This document shows positions 10,401-23,600 of a DNA stretch of 64,000 bases, piece after piece. Both the position numbers and the translations under genes were made by a program. Under the pieces are notes generated by a model. The model was not told the DNA's origin. It saw nothing but the letters and a program-made list of their open reading frames with translations, and ran no database searches. The DNA is from Silene conica (Eukaryota; Streptophyta; Magnoliopsida; Caryophyllales; Caryophyllaceae), in the NCBI GenBank assembly GCA_029255685.2, contig CM055311.2, positions 17,320,952 to 17,384,951 on the forward strand. The letters are read 5' to 3'. Each line of letters begins with the position of its first letter. The first letter of the stretch is position 1.

Positions 10401-13400
10401 ATGGCTGGTGGAGACCCAATGCCAAGTGCCAAGCTAGCACGTGAATCCTGGCTAAAGGCCTTCATGGACTCCATGAATCAGTCAACTAGACTGAGGAATG
10501 ATGGGTCAAACTTCTCTGACTGGGAGGCAGCACTACGGAATGCTGCCATTGCTGACGGAAAGCTTAAGTATTTAACTGAGCCCATTCCGGCACACCCAGG
10601 AACAAGAGCTAGAGCCAACGAAATTCGCGCCCATAGCGATTTCGTTATGGAAGCGGGTGCGATAAAGAACGTACTCATCTATGCAATGGAATCAAATTTG
10701 CAAAGACGCTTCATATCCCATGGTGCAAACAAGATTTTCACCACGCTCTCTAACGAATTCTCCAAGGCTCCGAGAATCGTTTCTTATGAGCATACCTGTC
10801 GCTTCTTTGAGGCGAAACTCCAGAAGGGCCAAGCTGTTAGCCCATATATTCTCAACATGATTGAGAATATCGAGAAACTGGAGACCCTGAACTGCAAGAT
10901 CAGTGAGAACATAATCGTTGATCGTATGCTTCATTCGCTTCATGATGGGTTCGCCCTCTTTAGGGCCAACTATTACATGAACGACATGAAGAAGACTCCT
11001 CATGAGCTCCACTCCCTTCTCGTACAGACTGAGAAGGATCTGAAATTAAGTGGGACCATGAAGCAGGATGTTCTCATGATCTCCAGTAAGGGAAAGGGTA
11101 AAGGGAAGGCTAAAGCTCAGGGCGACCTAGCAGTAGGTAAGCCCAGGTTCAAGAAACCAGGATTTACTAAGAGTGGGCCAGGTGAGTCGAGCAACTCACA
11201 GGGCAAGATAAAGAGCAAGGATACAAGCATGGAATGTCACCATTGCCACAAGACTGGGCATTGGAGGCGCTCATGCCCCGTGTATCGCGAGGACATTAAG
11301 GCAGGCCGTGTTACTCCTGTTGGTATGTCTTCTTCTTCTTTTATTCACATGATTGAGATTAACCATGCAAGTTGCGGAACTTGGGTACTTGATACTGGTT
11401 GTGGTTCTCATCTATGTAATCATGTGCAGGGCCTCCGAAACCAAGAACCCCTAATCAAGGGTGAGGTGGACCTGCGTGTCGGGAATGGAGCACGCGTTGC
11501 TGCAGTCTCGAAGGGAACATACGTGATCCAGCTTCCAAGTGGATTCGAGTTACTTTTATATAACTGTTATTATGTTTCTAGTTTGTCCAAAAACATTATT
11601 TCAGTTTCTGCACTTGACAAACTCGGTTTTTCATTTGTAATAGAGAATAATAGCTGTATTTTCTCCTTACACAATATGATATATGGCAAGGCAGTTTCCA
11701 TGAATGGAATTTATGTTTTAGATCAAACTACCGAGATATTACATGTGAATAACAAGAGATTAAAGGCAGGTGACAAAGATCAAACTTACCTATGGCATTG
11801 TCGTATGGGACACATAAATGAGAAACGCGTAAAACAGCTCATACAGAATGGAGCTATATCGCCCTTTGATTTCGAATCATATGGCACGTGTGAATCATGT
11901 CTCATTGGCAAAATGACTCGTATTTCCTTCAAAGGTGTTGGAATGCGCGCTGCCGACCTATTAGGACTCATACATACGGACGTATGTGGCCCTATGTCGA
12001 TCAACGCACGAGAAGGCTATAGGTATTTCATCACTTTCACGGATGATTTGAGTAGATATGGCTATGTCTACTTGATGAAACATAAAAGTGAATCCTTTGA
12101 CAAGTTCAAAGAATACCAGAATCGGGTACAGAACCAGCTGGGTAGAAAGATTAAAGCACTACGTTCGGATCGTGGTGGTGAGTATCTTTCACACGAGTTT
12201 GATCAACACCTTAAAGACTGTGGCATCGTGCTACAGTTGACTCCACCTGGAACACCACAATTAAATGGTGTGTCCGAACGGAGAAATCGAACTCTACTCG
12301 ATATGGTTCGATCCATGATGAGTCACACCGTTGTGCCTGATTCATTGTGGGGCTATACTCTTTTGTCGGCCGCTCTAATACTTAACCGAAGTCCGTCTAA
12401 AGCTGTCGACAAGACTCCATACGAATTATGGAAGGGAACGGTCCCTAACTTGTCCTTTATTCGGGTTTGGGGCTGCGAGGCTTATGTCAAGTGGAGACAC
12501 GAGGATAAGCTCGGCCCACGATCGGTCAAAACATACTTTATAGGCTATCCAAAGGGAACTTTTGGTCATTACTTCTACTCGCCTACCGAACAGCGTGTTT
12601 TTGTTGCGGCTAGTGCGACGTTCTTAGAGAAAGAATTTCTCGAGAACAAGTCGAGTAATAGAACCTTCGAGTTATCGGAGGTTCAAGAACCAACTACCGA
12701 GCAACCATTGGAGGAAACAGTTCCTTCAACCGAGGCTGCGGTAGATATTCCTGAGGAACCTAGGAGGTCGGGAAGAGTCTCTATTCCTCCGGACAGATGC
12801 ATTGGTATGGTCGAGGAACATGATACAGATGACGTCTTACTCCTAGAGGGTAATGAACCCACAACCTATAAAGGTGCCATGACCAGTTCTGACTCAAAGC
12901 TATGGCTAGAAGCCATGTAATCCGAGATGGACTCCATGTATGAGAACAACGTGTGGGATCTTGTGGACCTACCTGCAAAGGTACGTCCCCTTCAATGCAA
13001 ATGGCTTTACAAAATAAAGCATGCCGTGGAAGGACAACAAGATATCCACAAGGCAAGACTAGTTGCTAAAGGTTTCACTCAAGTGCCAGGCTTGCACTAT
13101 GATGAGATCTTTGCACCCGTAGTCATGCTACGTTCCATTCGGATTATCTTAGCGATCGCCGCATTTCATGATTATGAAATATGGCAAATGGACGTTAAAA
13201 CCGCCTTCTTAAACGGTTATTTGGAGGAAGAGTTGTACATGGTACAACCCGAGGGTTTTATCGATCCAGAACATCCTAAGAAAGTTTGCAAGCTTAAGCG
13301 TTCCATCTATGGACTTAAGCAAGCTTCGCGAAGTTGGAATCATCGCTTCGACCAAGTGATAAAAGAGAATGGGTTCATTCGATCAGTCGAGGAACCATGT

Positions 13401-14432
13401 CTCTATATCAAGTCGAGTGGGAGCAAGATTGTATTCCTAGTACTGTATGTCGATGACATACTCTTGATTGGGAATGACATACCTCTCTTATCTTCGGTTA
13501 AAGCATGGTTGAAAAACCACTTCCAGATGAAAGATCTGGGAGAGGCACAAAGAATTTTGGGCATCCGTATCTACAGGGATAGATCACGACGGATGTTGTC
13601 TCTCAGTCAGGAGTCTTATATAGATAAGATTCTAGAGAGATTCAGCATGACGAACTCCAAGAAAGGGTTCCTCCCTATGACTCCTGGGCTTCACTTGAGC
13701 AAGACTCAAGAAGCTAAGTCATTGTAAGAGAAAGAGCGCATGAGTCGGATTCCTTATGCTTCGGCAATAGGATCGATCATGTATGCCATGATATGCACAC
13801 GTCCTGACGTTGCATATGCATTGAGTATGACAAGTTGATTCCAAGCTCATCCAGGTGAACAACACTGGATGGCCGTGAAAAACATTCTTAAGTACCTACG
13901 GAGGACTAAAGATTGGGGATTGACTTACGGAGGCGACTCGACGCTCTGCGCCACGGGTTACGCAGATGCTAGCTTCCAAACAGATCGAGATGACTCGAAA
14001 TCTCAGTCTGGATTCGTTTTTACTCTTAATGGCGCTGCTGTCAGCTGGAAAAGTTCTAAACAGAGTGTTACAGCAGATTCTACGACTGAGTCCAAGTACT
14101 ATGCCGCCTCGGAAGCAGCTAAGGAAGCGATATGGATGCGTCAATTCTTACAAGGACTATCAGTAGTGCCTAGTTCGAATGACCCAATCACCGTTTATTG
14201 TGATAATAAAGGTGCCATCTTCCAAGCTAAGGAGCATAAGTCTAGCAACAAGGCTAGGCATGTACAACGGAAAGCTCATCTAATCAGAGATTACGTGGAG
14301 CAAAAGGAGATTTTCATTGATAAGATCGCTACGGATGACAACATAGCTGATCCTCTCACAAAAGCATTACCACGTGATAAGCATGAAGGGCACATTCATT
14401 CCATGGGAATTGGATGTGTTCCTAAGTTGTAG
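10401..14432 (+). pseudogene. Copia A gag-pol polyprotein, three nonsense codons
   Basis: The frame has exactly the length of the intact copy in Copia D (4032 nt, 1343 codons) and keeps the same frame throughout. It encodes gag, a CCHC knuckle (about residue 279), protease LDTG (about 330), integrase with HHCC and the D, D, E triad (about 527, 590, 626), RT with YVDD (about 1016), and RNase H. Stops are TAA at 12918-12920 (CAA in copy D), TAA at 13725-13727 (GAA in D) and TGA at 13836-13838 (CGA in D). All three are single-base nonsense changes with no frameshift. Protease and integrase lie before the first stop; RT and RNase H would be lost. Confidence 0.93.
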
Positions 14433-14667
14433 TACTCTTTTATGAATTCATGTAATAATTCATTTTCTCGTGTACTCTATTCAACCTTATTGTTATGATA
14501 AATAATTGGAATTGTACGCCAATTTTGAACACCACAAAGTGAACTGATTAACATTACATCGTTTTGGTCCTTGATTACCCACTTGAGCTGATAACTCAGG
14601 TAATCATTTTGTGACGTTGGTTGATGGTGGGTTCAACGAGCCATAAGTCACGCGGCTGACTGACTAA

Positions 14668-14880
14668 TCACAAAGGCGAGTTATACGGATATCTCGTAGG
14701 ACACCCCGTGACATCGTTATGGAGTCCTAAATGTTTTATAACATTGGGTCCCAGGTCGTGGATAGGACCTCCAAAGTGTTCCTTAGAGTCGAGTGTTTTG
14801 ACTTTCAACTGTCTCTTGAGATTAAGGCAAATTTTGGGTAACTTTGGTTTCTTTCCCACGGTCATCGTAACAGGGGCCAA
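14668..14880 (-). CDS. Antisense ORF 2 of Copia A, 70 codons, unknown
   Basis: It is open on the strand opposite to the element. The same 70-codon ORF occurs at matching positions in Copia B (20163-20375) and Copia D (51558-51770). The product is basic, starts MAPVTMTVGKKPKLP, and has no domain I recognise. Antisense additional ORFs between pol and the 3' LTR are known in several plant LTR elements (for example gene 23 of Grande), but expression is not shown here. Confidence 0.35.
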   Translation of the reverse strand: MAPVTMTVGKKPKLPKICLNLKRQLKVKTLDSKEHFGGPIHDLGPNVIKHLGLHNDVTGCPTRYPYNSPL

Positions 14881-14966
14881 GAGGATTTTTTCTGGGTTAT
14901 TTCATGCTGCGCGATATCGGCAGGATTCGAGTTGAGGGAAATATCTAAACCCTTATCAGGATTTTA

Positions 14967-15254
14967 TCATTTCTCAGGGCCACTCGAGGAGTAGTAACTG
15001 AAATGCATGGCCATGCTCGAATACAAATTCGTTTTATCAGTCAAGTTACTCTCTAGTCGGGGAAACCACTCTTGATACAGATCGCTTGTGAGATACGACC
15101 TTTGCGAATGCGGATTTGCAAATTGTCTTACATTGAGTGGGAGAAATTTTAAAAGGATATGAGATTCGGTTATCGCACCTACACTTGTACAGACAAGTGG
15201 GAGTTTGTTGGAGATTGTGTCCTCCATATGTAGTGTGATAACGTCATTGCACAT
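14967..15254 (-). CDS. Antisense ORF 1 of Copia A, 95 codons, unknown
   Basis: A 95-codon antisense frame has identical length in Copia B (19789-20076) and Copia D (51857-52144). It starts within about 30 bp of the 3' LTR, so an antisense promoter in that LTR could drive it. The substitutions that separate the copies leave the frame open. I recognise no domain. Confidence 0.4.
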   Translation of the reverse strand: MCNDVITLHMEDTISNKLPLVCTSVGAITESHILLKFLPLNVRQFANPHSQRSYLTSDLYQEWFPRLESNLTDKTNLYSSMAMHFSYYSSSGPEK

Positions 15255-15279
15255 ACCCTTGTACGGACAAGTGGGAGAT

Positions 15280-16280
15280 TGTTGGGGCTGGTGTCCTTGA
15301 CAATTAAGTACAATGACTTATTAAATCTCTTTAAGGATCACAAGGGCATACTTCAGTATTATTACCAGTTGATCCACGTTTATCAATAACGGTTGGCTTG
15401 CTAGATAAGTTTGACGTTATTGTCATACGGATGGCGGTGGTCAACTGGTCCCTATACGTCACACCTATAGGACACGTTTGAGAGATGTGAAGGTATGAAA
15501 ATACAGTCACATTTATGCCGGATATGACTAAACAGTTAGTCAGAGGTATTGACTATTAAATTAGTCAATAAGATGTTGAGATTATTATTTAATACGGATT
15601 AAATAAATTTAGCTAATACGGATTACATGATTAATTCGTAAATTAAATATAAACGGTTATATTTAATTAAATATTGTATTCGCGTATTAATATAAACAGT
15701 TATATTAATTTGGGTAATTATACAATATCGTATTTTATCAGACCATTATTAATATATCGACTGTATTAATATCTGATAACATGTTACGATTTATAATTAA
15801 AATACCGCGAACAACTTAAAGCTAAATGGGTCGAATCACGCATTGGAATAAGGTAAGAGTGGAAAGCCCACTCCTACCCGACATCCAATTTCGGCCGACC
15901 TAGAGACTACATAAGGAGAGTCCTTCTCCTTATGTCAGTTACTCTTGTTGCACTGATTAATATAATCTCAAGGTAAAATTAGGGTTTTGAGAGCTTTCTT
16001 CTCCCAAAACCTCAGATCTCACATCTAAAACCTAAATAGCTCTCCCAATATTGCAAGGCAGTTGGAGAGGATTTCTAGCACACGCGGCCACGTCTCATTC
16101 TAAGTCTTGGGTGCAAGTTATAGGAGGGAATTTGTGTTAATTCCTGTTCTTAGGCCTTTTGCGCGAGGACCAAAGGTTGTACTTCTTTTCTTATCTTTTT
16201 AATCTTATGACCATATTCACGATTGTATTTTTCATTATAATCCTGCAAGTTTAGGGCAAATACGCGTTATATTCCCCACA
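15280..16280 (+). repeat. Copia A 3' LTR
   Basis: It is 1001 bp, TGTTGGGG to TTCCCCACA, near-identical to the 5' LTR, and is followed by the GGGGG target duplication. Confidence 0.95.
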
Positions 16281-16670
16281 GGGGGAGTTCTATGTTTATA
16301 TCTGGAAAGTTTCTATAATTGGAAAGTTTCTATTTTTGGAAACATTCCACTTATGGGAGGTTTCTATTTATAGAAAGTATAGTTGTTATGGGTTTCGGGG
16401 AGGTTATTAATGGTTACGTATACGTGTTTAGGTAGCGGGTTTCGCGTGGAACACTTCTAGCGAGCTTTGGACTTACCTACGATTCTGCTATTTGAGGTAG
16501 GGGATTACTGTATACCTGGTGATGAGTAAATTGTTAATATCAGATGTTATCTCTTTATATCTTATTGTATGAATGGTACTATATTGTATTCAATTGATTG
16601 TATATTTCTGTGATACAATACGATGTGGCTATTATTGGGTCTTGTGATACGGTGCAGAGTTGATTTTGGT

Positions 16671-16772
16671 GTTGGATCGGTGCGGAGATTATTTGGTGTT
16701 GGATCGGTGCGGAGTTTATTTGGTGTTGGATCGGTGCGGAGTTTATTTGGCGTTGGATCGGTGCGGAGTATA
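16671..16772 (+). repeat. 27-bp minisatellite in Tekay LTR
   Basis: Nearly four units of 27 bp, each containing TTGGATCGGTGCGGAG. A related 27-bp array (18271-18395) sits at the matching place of the next LTR and a 30-bp array at 63921-64000, so the position is conserved while unit sequence and number change. Confidence 0.9.
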
Positions 16773-17629
16773 TTATATTGTTGGTTTATTTATTTTTCCT
16801 GTACTCAACCTCGTGGTTGACCCTGTGTATTCGTGATCACCTGTGATGAACCAAATTATTGGGGAGCAGATTGACAGGTGGCTGAGACTAAGGGGAGCTA
16901 TGGGAGAGAGAGCTTGGATCCGGATCAGACCAAAGTCTAGATCACCTTAGTCAGTTTAGCATGAGTTGTACTTTCTTTATTTTTACAAGACAGTTGGATA
17001 CAGTTGTAAGAACATGTTATGAGTTTAACTTTAATTAAAGTACTGTTTATCTTCCTTTGTATCTACTACCTCGGGAAACCGAGATGGTAACACCCTTACT
17101 TATCTGAGGAGTCCTAGTACAGGCCCTTAAATAAATGAGGGTGTTACAGTAGTCAAGTGAGTCGTTTGGGGGTGGTCGTGGTGAGTCGTGCGTGTCAGAA
17201 CTGGTGTCGAAGGGGTGGTTAATGCCTGGTTGTCGTTTTTACTCGATGTTTGTGTGTGTAATATGCCAGTTGGGGGTGGTACCACCGTTGTCTCGGTGGA
17301 GGTCGATACGGTGGAACCACCGTGTGTAAGTGGTCCAGTGTCAGAGGTGGTCTGGGTGGTGATTTTGGGTGGTGTTGGCGGCTGGAACAGTGTCGAGCAG
17401 GGGTTATGTAGTCGTGTCCGAGGGATACGGGTAAGGAACCAGACCTGGGTTGGGTCTGGTTCACCTTGTCGGTAATAAACGAAGTAGGTGCAGGGGTCGA
17501 GGGTACAGCCGGTGGCCGGGGTTTACAGACGCGGTGGCTGCTGGTGGTTGGGTAGTGTCACGCGGTGGTTATGGGTCCTTGGGGGCGTGCTTGGTGGTTC
17601 GGGTTTTGACTATGGTGTTGTTGTACGTT

Positions 17630-17666
17630 TATTATTATTATTATTATCATTATTATTATTATTATC

Positions 17667-17764
<98 letters not shown>

Positions 17765-17775
17765 CATTATTATTG
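17630..17775 (+). repeat. Long (TTA)n microsatellite in Tekay LTR
   Basis: About 145 bp of TTA with a few interruptions. It is much longer than the homologous array at 6569. The long low-complexity frames through it are artefacts. Confidence 0.95.
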
Positions 17776-18270
17776 TTGTTATTAAAATTATTCTTATTGC
17801 TATTATTTTAGTAGTATTGTTATTATTACTACTATTTTAATAATAGTCGTCTTTCGTTATTCTATATTATTCGTTATTGTGTGGTTGAAGTCTATGAGTC
17901 GGGAACTCTTTAAGTTAGGGAAGTTTCTATTTATGGAAACTTCCTATTTATATTGGGTTTCTATTTTTGGAAACTTTCCATTTATGGAAGGTTTCTATTT
18001 ATAGTAAGTGTGGTTTGTTAAGGGGTTCGGGAAGGTTATTTATTCGTTACGTATATATGTTTAGGTAGCGGGTTTTGGCGTGGAACATTTCTAACAAGCC
18101 TTGGATTTATCTGCATTCCTGCTATTTCAGGTAGGGGAAATTGCTACACATATAATAATGATTGTTTACTTGGTTGATTGATGAGTATTTTACATTATCG
18201 CATGATTTGGAATATTGTGTTATTTGAATATATTTTTCTATGATACGATATGAGGTGATGAGAAATGGGC

Positions 18271-18395
18271 GTTGCCTTCGGTGCGGAGTTAATTGGCGTT
18301 GTGATCGGTGCGGAGTTAATTGGCGTTGTGATCGGTGCGAAGTTAATGGCCTTGGGAGCGGTGCAGAGTAATTGGCCTTGTGATCGGTGCGGAGA
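18271..18395 (+). repeat. 27-bp minisatellite, second LTR copy
   Basis: Four to five units carrying GTGATCGGTGCGGAG, homologous in position to 16671-16772 but with different unit sequence. Confidence 0.88.
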
Positions 18396-18770
18396 AGGGA
18401 TGATTGAATCCCTATATATATATATATGATATTGTTTGTTTATTTATTTTCCTCTACTCAACCTCATCGTTGACCCTGTGATGAACCAAATTATTGGGGA
18501 GCAGATTGACAGGTGGCTGAGACTATGGGAAGTAATGGGAAGAGAGAGCTTGGATCCGGACCAGACTATACAGTCTAGATCACCATAGTCAGTTTATCAT
18601 GAGTTGTATTTTTATTTCATAAGACAGTTTGGGTACAGTTGTAAGAACATGTTATGGAGTTTAACTTTTAATTAAAGTACTGTTTATCTTTCCTTTGTAT
18701 CTACTGCCTCGGGAAACCGAGATGGTAACACCCTTATTTATCTAAGGAGTCCTAGTATAGGCCTTTAAAT

Positions 18771-19763
18771 TGTGGGGAATAAAGCATGTATTCGCCCTAA
18801 ACTTGCAGGATGATAATGAAAATTACAGTTGTGATTATAGTCATAAGATAAATAAAAACATGAAAAAGAAAACAACCTTGGGTCCTTGCTTGAATAGGCC
18901 TAAGAACAGGAATTAAAGTAAATTCCCTCCTATAACTTGCACCCAAGACTTGATTGAGATGATGCCGCGTGTGCTAGAAAATACTCTCCAATTGCCTTGC
19001 AATATGGGGAGAGCTATTGAGGTTTTAGATGTGAGATCTGAGTTTTTGGGAGAAGAATGCTCTCAAAAACCCTAATTGTGAGAATTATGATTCAACAGTT
19101 CCTGACATAAGGAGAAGGAATCTCCTTATGTAGCACTCATGGGTGGGTCGGCCGAATTAGGGTAAGAGTGGGCTTTCTCCACTCTTACCTTATTCCTTTG
19201 CATGATTCGACCCGTTTTGCTAAATATTATTTGCGGGATTTTTATTATAAATCACATACGTGTTATCAGATATTAATGCAGTCGATGTATTAATAATGGT
19301 CTGATAAAATTACGATATTGTATAATTACCCAAATTAATATAACTGTTTATATTAATACGCGAAATTAATATTTAATTAAATATAACTGCTTATATTTAA
19401 TTTACGAATTAAACATGTAAACCGTATTAGCTAATATTATTTAATCCATATTAAATAATAACTTCAACATCTTATTGACTAATTTAATAGTCAATACCTC
19501 TGACTAACTGTTTAGTCGTATTCGGCATAAATGTGATTGTATTTTCATACCTTCACATCTCTCAAACGTGTCCTATAGGTGTGACGTATAAGGACCAGTT
19601 GATCACCGCCATCCGTATGACAATAAAGTCAAACTTATCTAGCAAGCCAACCGTTATTGATAAACGTTGATCAACTGGTAATAATACTGAAGTATGCCCT
19701 TGTGATCCTTAAACAGATTTAATAAGTCATTGTACTTAATTGTCAAGGACACCAGCCCCAACA
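18771..19763 (-). repeat. Copia B 3' LTR
   Basis: It is 993 bp and reads TGTTGGGG to CCCCACA on the minus strand. The polypurine tract adjoins it at 19764-19775. Confidence 0.95.
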
Positions 19764-19788
19764 ATCTCCCACTTGTCCGTATAAGGGT

Positions 19789-20076
19789 ATGTGCAATGAC
19801 GTTATCACACTACATGTGGAGGCACAAGGCTGCAACAAACTCCCACTTGTCCGTACAAGTGTAGGTGCGATAACCGATTCTCATATCCTTTTAAAATTTC
19901 TCCCACTCAATGTAAGACAATTTGCAAATCCGCATTCGCAAAGGTCGTATCTCACAAGCGATCTGTATCAAGAGTGGTTTCCCCGACTAGAGAGTAACTT
20001 AACTGATAAAACGAATCTGTATTCGAGCATGGCCATGCATTTCAGTTACTACTCCTCGAGTGGCCCTGAGAAATGA
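19789..20076 (+). CDS. Antisense ORF 1 of Copia B, 95 codons, unknown
   Basis: It is the counterpart of the 95-codon antisense ORFs in Copia A and D, still open although the element's own gag-pol is destroyed. The function is unknown. Confidence 0.35.
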   Translation: MCNDVITLHVEAQGCNKLPLVRTSVGAITDSHILLKFLPLNVRQFANPHSQRSYLTSDLYQEWFPRLESNLTDKTNLYSSMAMHFSYYSSSGPEK

Positions 20077-20162
20077 TAAAATCCTGATAAGGGTTTAGAT
20101 ATTTCCCTCAACTCGAATCCTGCCGATATCGCGCAGCATGAAATAACCCAGAAAAAATCCTC

Positions 20163-20375
20163 TTGGCCCCTGTGACGATGACCGTGGGAAAGAAACCAAA
20201 GTTACCCAAAATTTGCCTTAATCTCAAGAGACAGTTGAAAGTCAAAAGACTCGACTCTAAGGAACACTATGGAGGTCCTATCCACGACCTGGCACCCAAT
20301 GTTATAAAACATTTAGGACTCCATAACGTTGTCACGGGGTGTCCTACGAGATATCCGTATAACTCGCCTTTGTGA
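20163..20375 (+). CDS. Antisense ORF 2 of Copia B, 70 codons, unknown
   Basis: It is the counterpart of the 70-codon antisense ORFs in Copia A and D, with no recognised domain. Confidence 0.3.
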   Translation: MAPVTMTVGKKPKLPKICLNLKRQLKVKRLDSKEHYGGPIHDLAPNVIKHLGLHNVVTGCPTRYPYNSPL

Positions 20376-20625
20376 TTGGTCAGTCATCCGCGTGACTTAT
20401 GGCTCGTTGAACCCACCATCAACCAACGTCACAAAATGATTACCTGAGTTATCAGCTCAAGTGGGTAATCAAGGACCAAAACGATGTAATGTTAATCAGT
20501 TCACTTTGTGGTGTTCAAAATTGGCGTACAATTCCACATGAGAAACAAAACATTATTTATCATAACAATAAGGTTGAATAGAGTACACGAGAAAATGAAT
20601 TATTACATGAATTCATAAAAGAGTA

Positions 20626-23600
20626 CTACAACTTAGGAACACATCCAATTCCCATGGAATGAATGTGCCCTTCATGCTTATCACGTGGTAATGCTTTTGT
20701 GAGAGGATCAGCTATGTTGTCATCCGTAGCGATCTTATCAATGAAAATCTCCTTTTACGCGGACTCAGTGGTAGAATCTACTATAACACTTTGTTTAGAA
20801 TTTTTCCAGCTGACAGCAGCGCCATTAAGAGTAAAAACGAATCCAGACTGAGATTTCGAGTCGTCTCGATCCGTTTGGATGCTAGCATCTGCGTAACCCG
20901 TGGCGCAGAGCGTTGAGTCGCCTCCATAAGTCAATCCCCAATCTTTAGTCCTCCGTAGGTACTTAAGAATGGTTTTCACGGCCATCCAGTGTTGTTCACC
21001 TGGATGAGCTCGGAATCGACTGGTCATACTCAATGCATATGCAACGTCTGGACGTGTGCATATCATGGCATACATGATCGATCCTATTGCCGAAGCATAA
21101 GGAATCCGACTCATGCGCTCTTTCTCTTCCAATGTCTTAGCTTCTTGAGACTTGCTCAAGTGAAGCCCAATAGTCATAGGAAGGAACCCTTTCTTGGAGT
21201 TCGTCATGCTGAATCTCTCTATAATCTTATCTATGTAAGACTCCTGACTGAGAGACAACATCCGTCGTGATCTATCCCTGTAGATACGGATGCCCAAAAT
21301 TCTTTGTGCCTATCCCAGATCTTTCATCTGGAAATTGGTTTTCAACCATGCTTTAACCGAAGAAAGGAGAGGTATGTCATTCCCAATCAAGAGTATGTCA
21401 TCGACATACAGTGCTAGGAAGACAATCTTGCTCCCACTCGACTTGATATAGAGACATGGTTCCTCGACTGATCGAATGAATCCATTCTCTTTTATCACTT
21501 GGTCGAACAGATGATTCCAACTCCGCGATGCTTGTTTAAGTCCATAGATGGAACGCTTAAGCTTGCAAACCTTCTTAGGATGTTCTGGATCAATAAAACC
21601 CTCGGGTTGTACCATGTACAACTCTTCCTCCAAATAACCGTTTAAGAAGGCGGTTTTAACGTCCATTGCCATATTTCATAGTCATGAAATGCGGCTATCG
21701 CTAAGATAATCCGAATGGAACGTAGCATGACTACGGGTGCAAAGATCTCATCGTAGTGCAAGCCTGGCACTTGGGTGAAACCTTTAGCAACTATTCTTGC
21801 CTTATGGATATCTTGTTTACCTTCCACGGCATGCTTTATTTTGTAAAGCCATTTGCATTGAAGGGGACGTACCTTTGCAGGTAGGTCCACAAGATCCCAC
21901 ACGTTGTTCTCATACATGGAGTCCATCTCGGATTGCATGGCTTCTAGCCATAGCTTTGAGTCAGAACTGGTCATGACACCTTTATAGGTTGTGGGTTCAT
22001 TACCCTCTAGGAGTAAGACGTCATCCATATCATGTTCCTCGACCATACCAATGTATCTGTCCGGAGGAATGGAGACTCTTCCCGACCTCCTAGGTTCCTC
22101 AGGAATATCTACCGCAGCCTCGGTTGAAGGAACTGTTTCCTCCAATGGTTGCTCGGTAGTTGGTTCTTGAACCTCCGATAAATCGAAGGTTCTATTACTC
22201 GACTTGTTCTCGAGAAATTCTTTCTCTAAGAACGTCGCACTAGTCGCAACTAAAACACGTTGTTCGGTTGGCGAGTAGAAGTAATGACCAAAAGTTCCCT
22301 TTGGATAGCCTATAAAGTATGTCTTGACCGATCGCGGGCCGAGCTTATCCTCGTGTCTCCACTTGACATAAGCCTCGCAGCCCCAAACCCGAATAAAGGA
22401 CAAGTTAGGGACCGTTCCCTTCCATAATTCGAATGGAGTCTTGTCAACAGCTTTAGACGGACTTCGGTTAAGAATTAGAGTGGCCGACAAAAGAGCATAG
22501 CCCCACAATGAATCAGGTACAACGGTGTGACTCATCATGGATCGAACCATATCAAGTAGAGTTCGATTTCTCCGTTCGGACACACCATTTAATTGTGGTG
22601 TTCCAGGTGGAGTCAACTGTAGCACGATGCCACAGTCTTTAAGGTGTTGATCAAACTCGTATGAAAGATATTCACCATCACGATCAGAACGTAGTGCTTT
22701 AATCTTTCTTCCCAGTTGGTTCTGTACCCGATTCTGGTATTCTTTGAACTTGTCAAAGGATTCACTTTTATGCTTCATTAAGTAGACATAGCCATATCTA
22801 CTCAAATCATCCGTGAAAGTGATGAAATACCTATAGCCTTCTCGTGCGTTGATCGACATAGGGCCACACACATCTGTATGTATGAGTCATAATAGGTCGG
22901 CAGCGCGCATTCCAACACCTTTGAAGGAAATACGAGTCATATTACCGATGAGACATGATTCACACGTGCCATATGATTCGAAATCAAAGGCCGAGATAGC
23001 TCCATTCTGTATGAGCTGTTTTACGCGTTTCTCATTTATGTGTCCCATACGACAATGCCATAGATAAGTTTGATCTTTGTCACCTACCTTTAATCTCTTA
23101 TTATTCACATGTAATATTTCAGTGATTTGATCTAAAACATAAATTCCATTCATGGAAACTGCCTTGCCATAAATCATATTGTGTAATGAGAAAATACAAC
23201 TGTTATTTTCTATTACAAATGAAAAACCAAGTTTGTCAAGCGCAGAAACTGAAATAATGTTTTTGGACAAACAAGGAACATAATAACAGTTATATAAAGA
23301 TAACTCGAATCCACTTGGAAGTAGGATCACGTATGTTCCCCTCGAGACTGCAGCAACACGTGCTCCATTCCCGACACGCAGGTCAACCTCACCCTTGATT
23401 AGGGGTTCTTGGTTTCGGAGGCCCTGCACATGATTACATAGATGAGAACCACAACCAGTATCTAGTACCCAAGTTCCGTAACTTGCATGGTTAATCTCAA
23501 TCATGTGAATAAAAGAAGAAGAAGACATACCAACAGGAGTAACGCGGCCTGCCTTAATGTCCTCACGATACACGGGGCATGAGCGCCTCCAATGCCCAGT

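Larger units (their letters stand above)
14433..15279 (+). other. Copia A 3' internal region with PPT
   Basis: About 850 bp lie between the gag-pol stop and the 3' LTR. They hold two antisense ORFs (listed separately) and the polypurine tract AAGTGGGAGAT just before 15280. A second PPT and LTR-start look-alike (GTGGGAGTTTGTTGGAG, TG at 15206) lies 74 bp upstream of the real junction. Confidence 0.75.
6736..16280 (+). mobile_element. Copia A, full-length Ty1/Copia retrotransposon (9545 bp)
   Basis: Two 1001-bp LTRs bound it and it is flanked by the direct repeat GGGGG (6731-6735 and 16281-16285). Inside are a PBS, a long leader with 21-bp-phased dyads and an inverted LTR copy, one gag-pol frame in the Copia order gag-PR-IN-RT-RH, antisense ORFs and a polypurine tract. 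By eye the LTRs differ at about five positions (for example TGTAGGGG against TGTTGGGG at the start), so insertion is fairly recent. The polyprotein has three nonsense codons. Confidence 0.95.
5391..17148 (+). repeat. Long Tekay-type LTR, interrupted by Copia A
   Basis: It starts TGTAATAACCCG after a purine run and ends GGGTGTTACA at 17148. Without the Copia insertion it is about 2.2 kb. It contains a GT-rich middle with repeated ACCACCGTG-like words, an ATT microsatellite, 27-bp tandem repeats and a conserved end with AAACCGAGATGGTAACACCC. The same modules recur in the LTR at 17149 and, on the other strand, in the solo LTR at 56753 and in the LTR at 63494. It carries no coding potential I trust. 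Confidence 0.75.

Noticed and set aside
17450..17811. Overlapping frames of 69-111 codons rich in Tyr, Leu or Ile
   Set aside because: They are translations of the TTA microsatellite in different frames.
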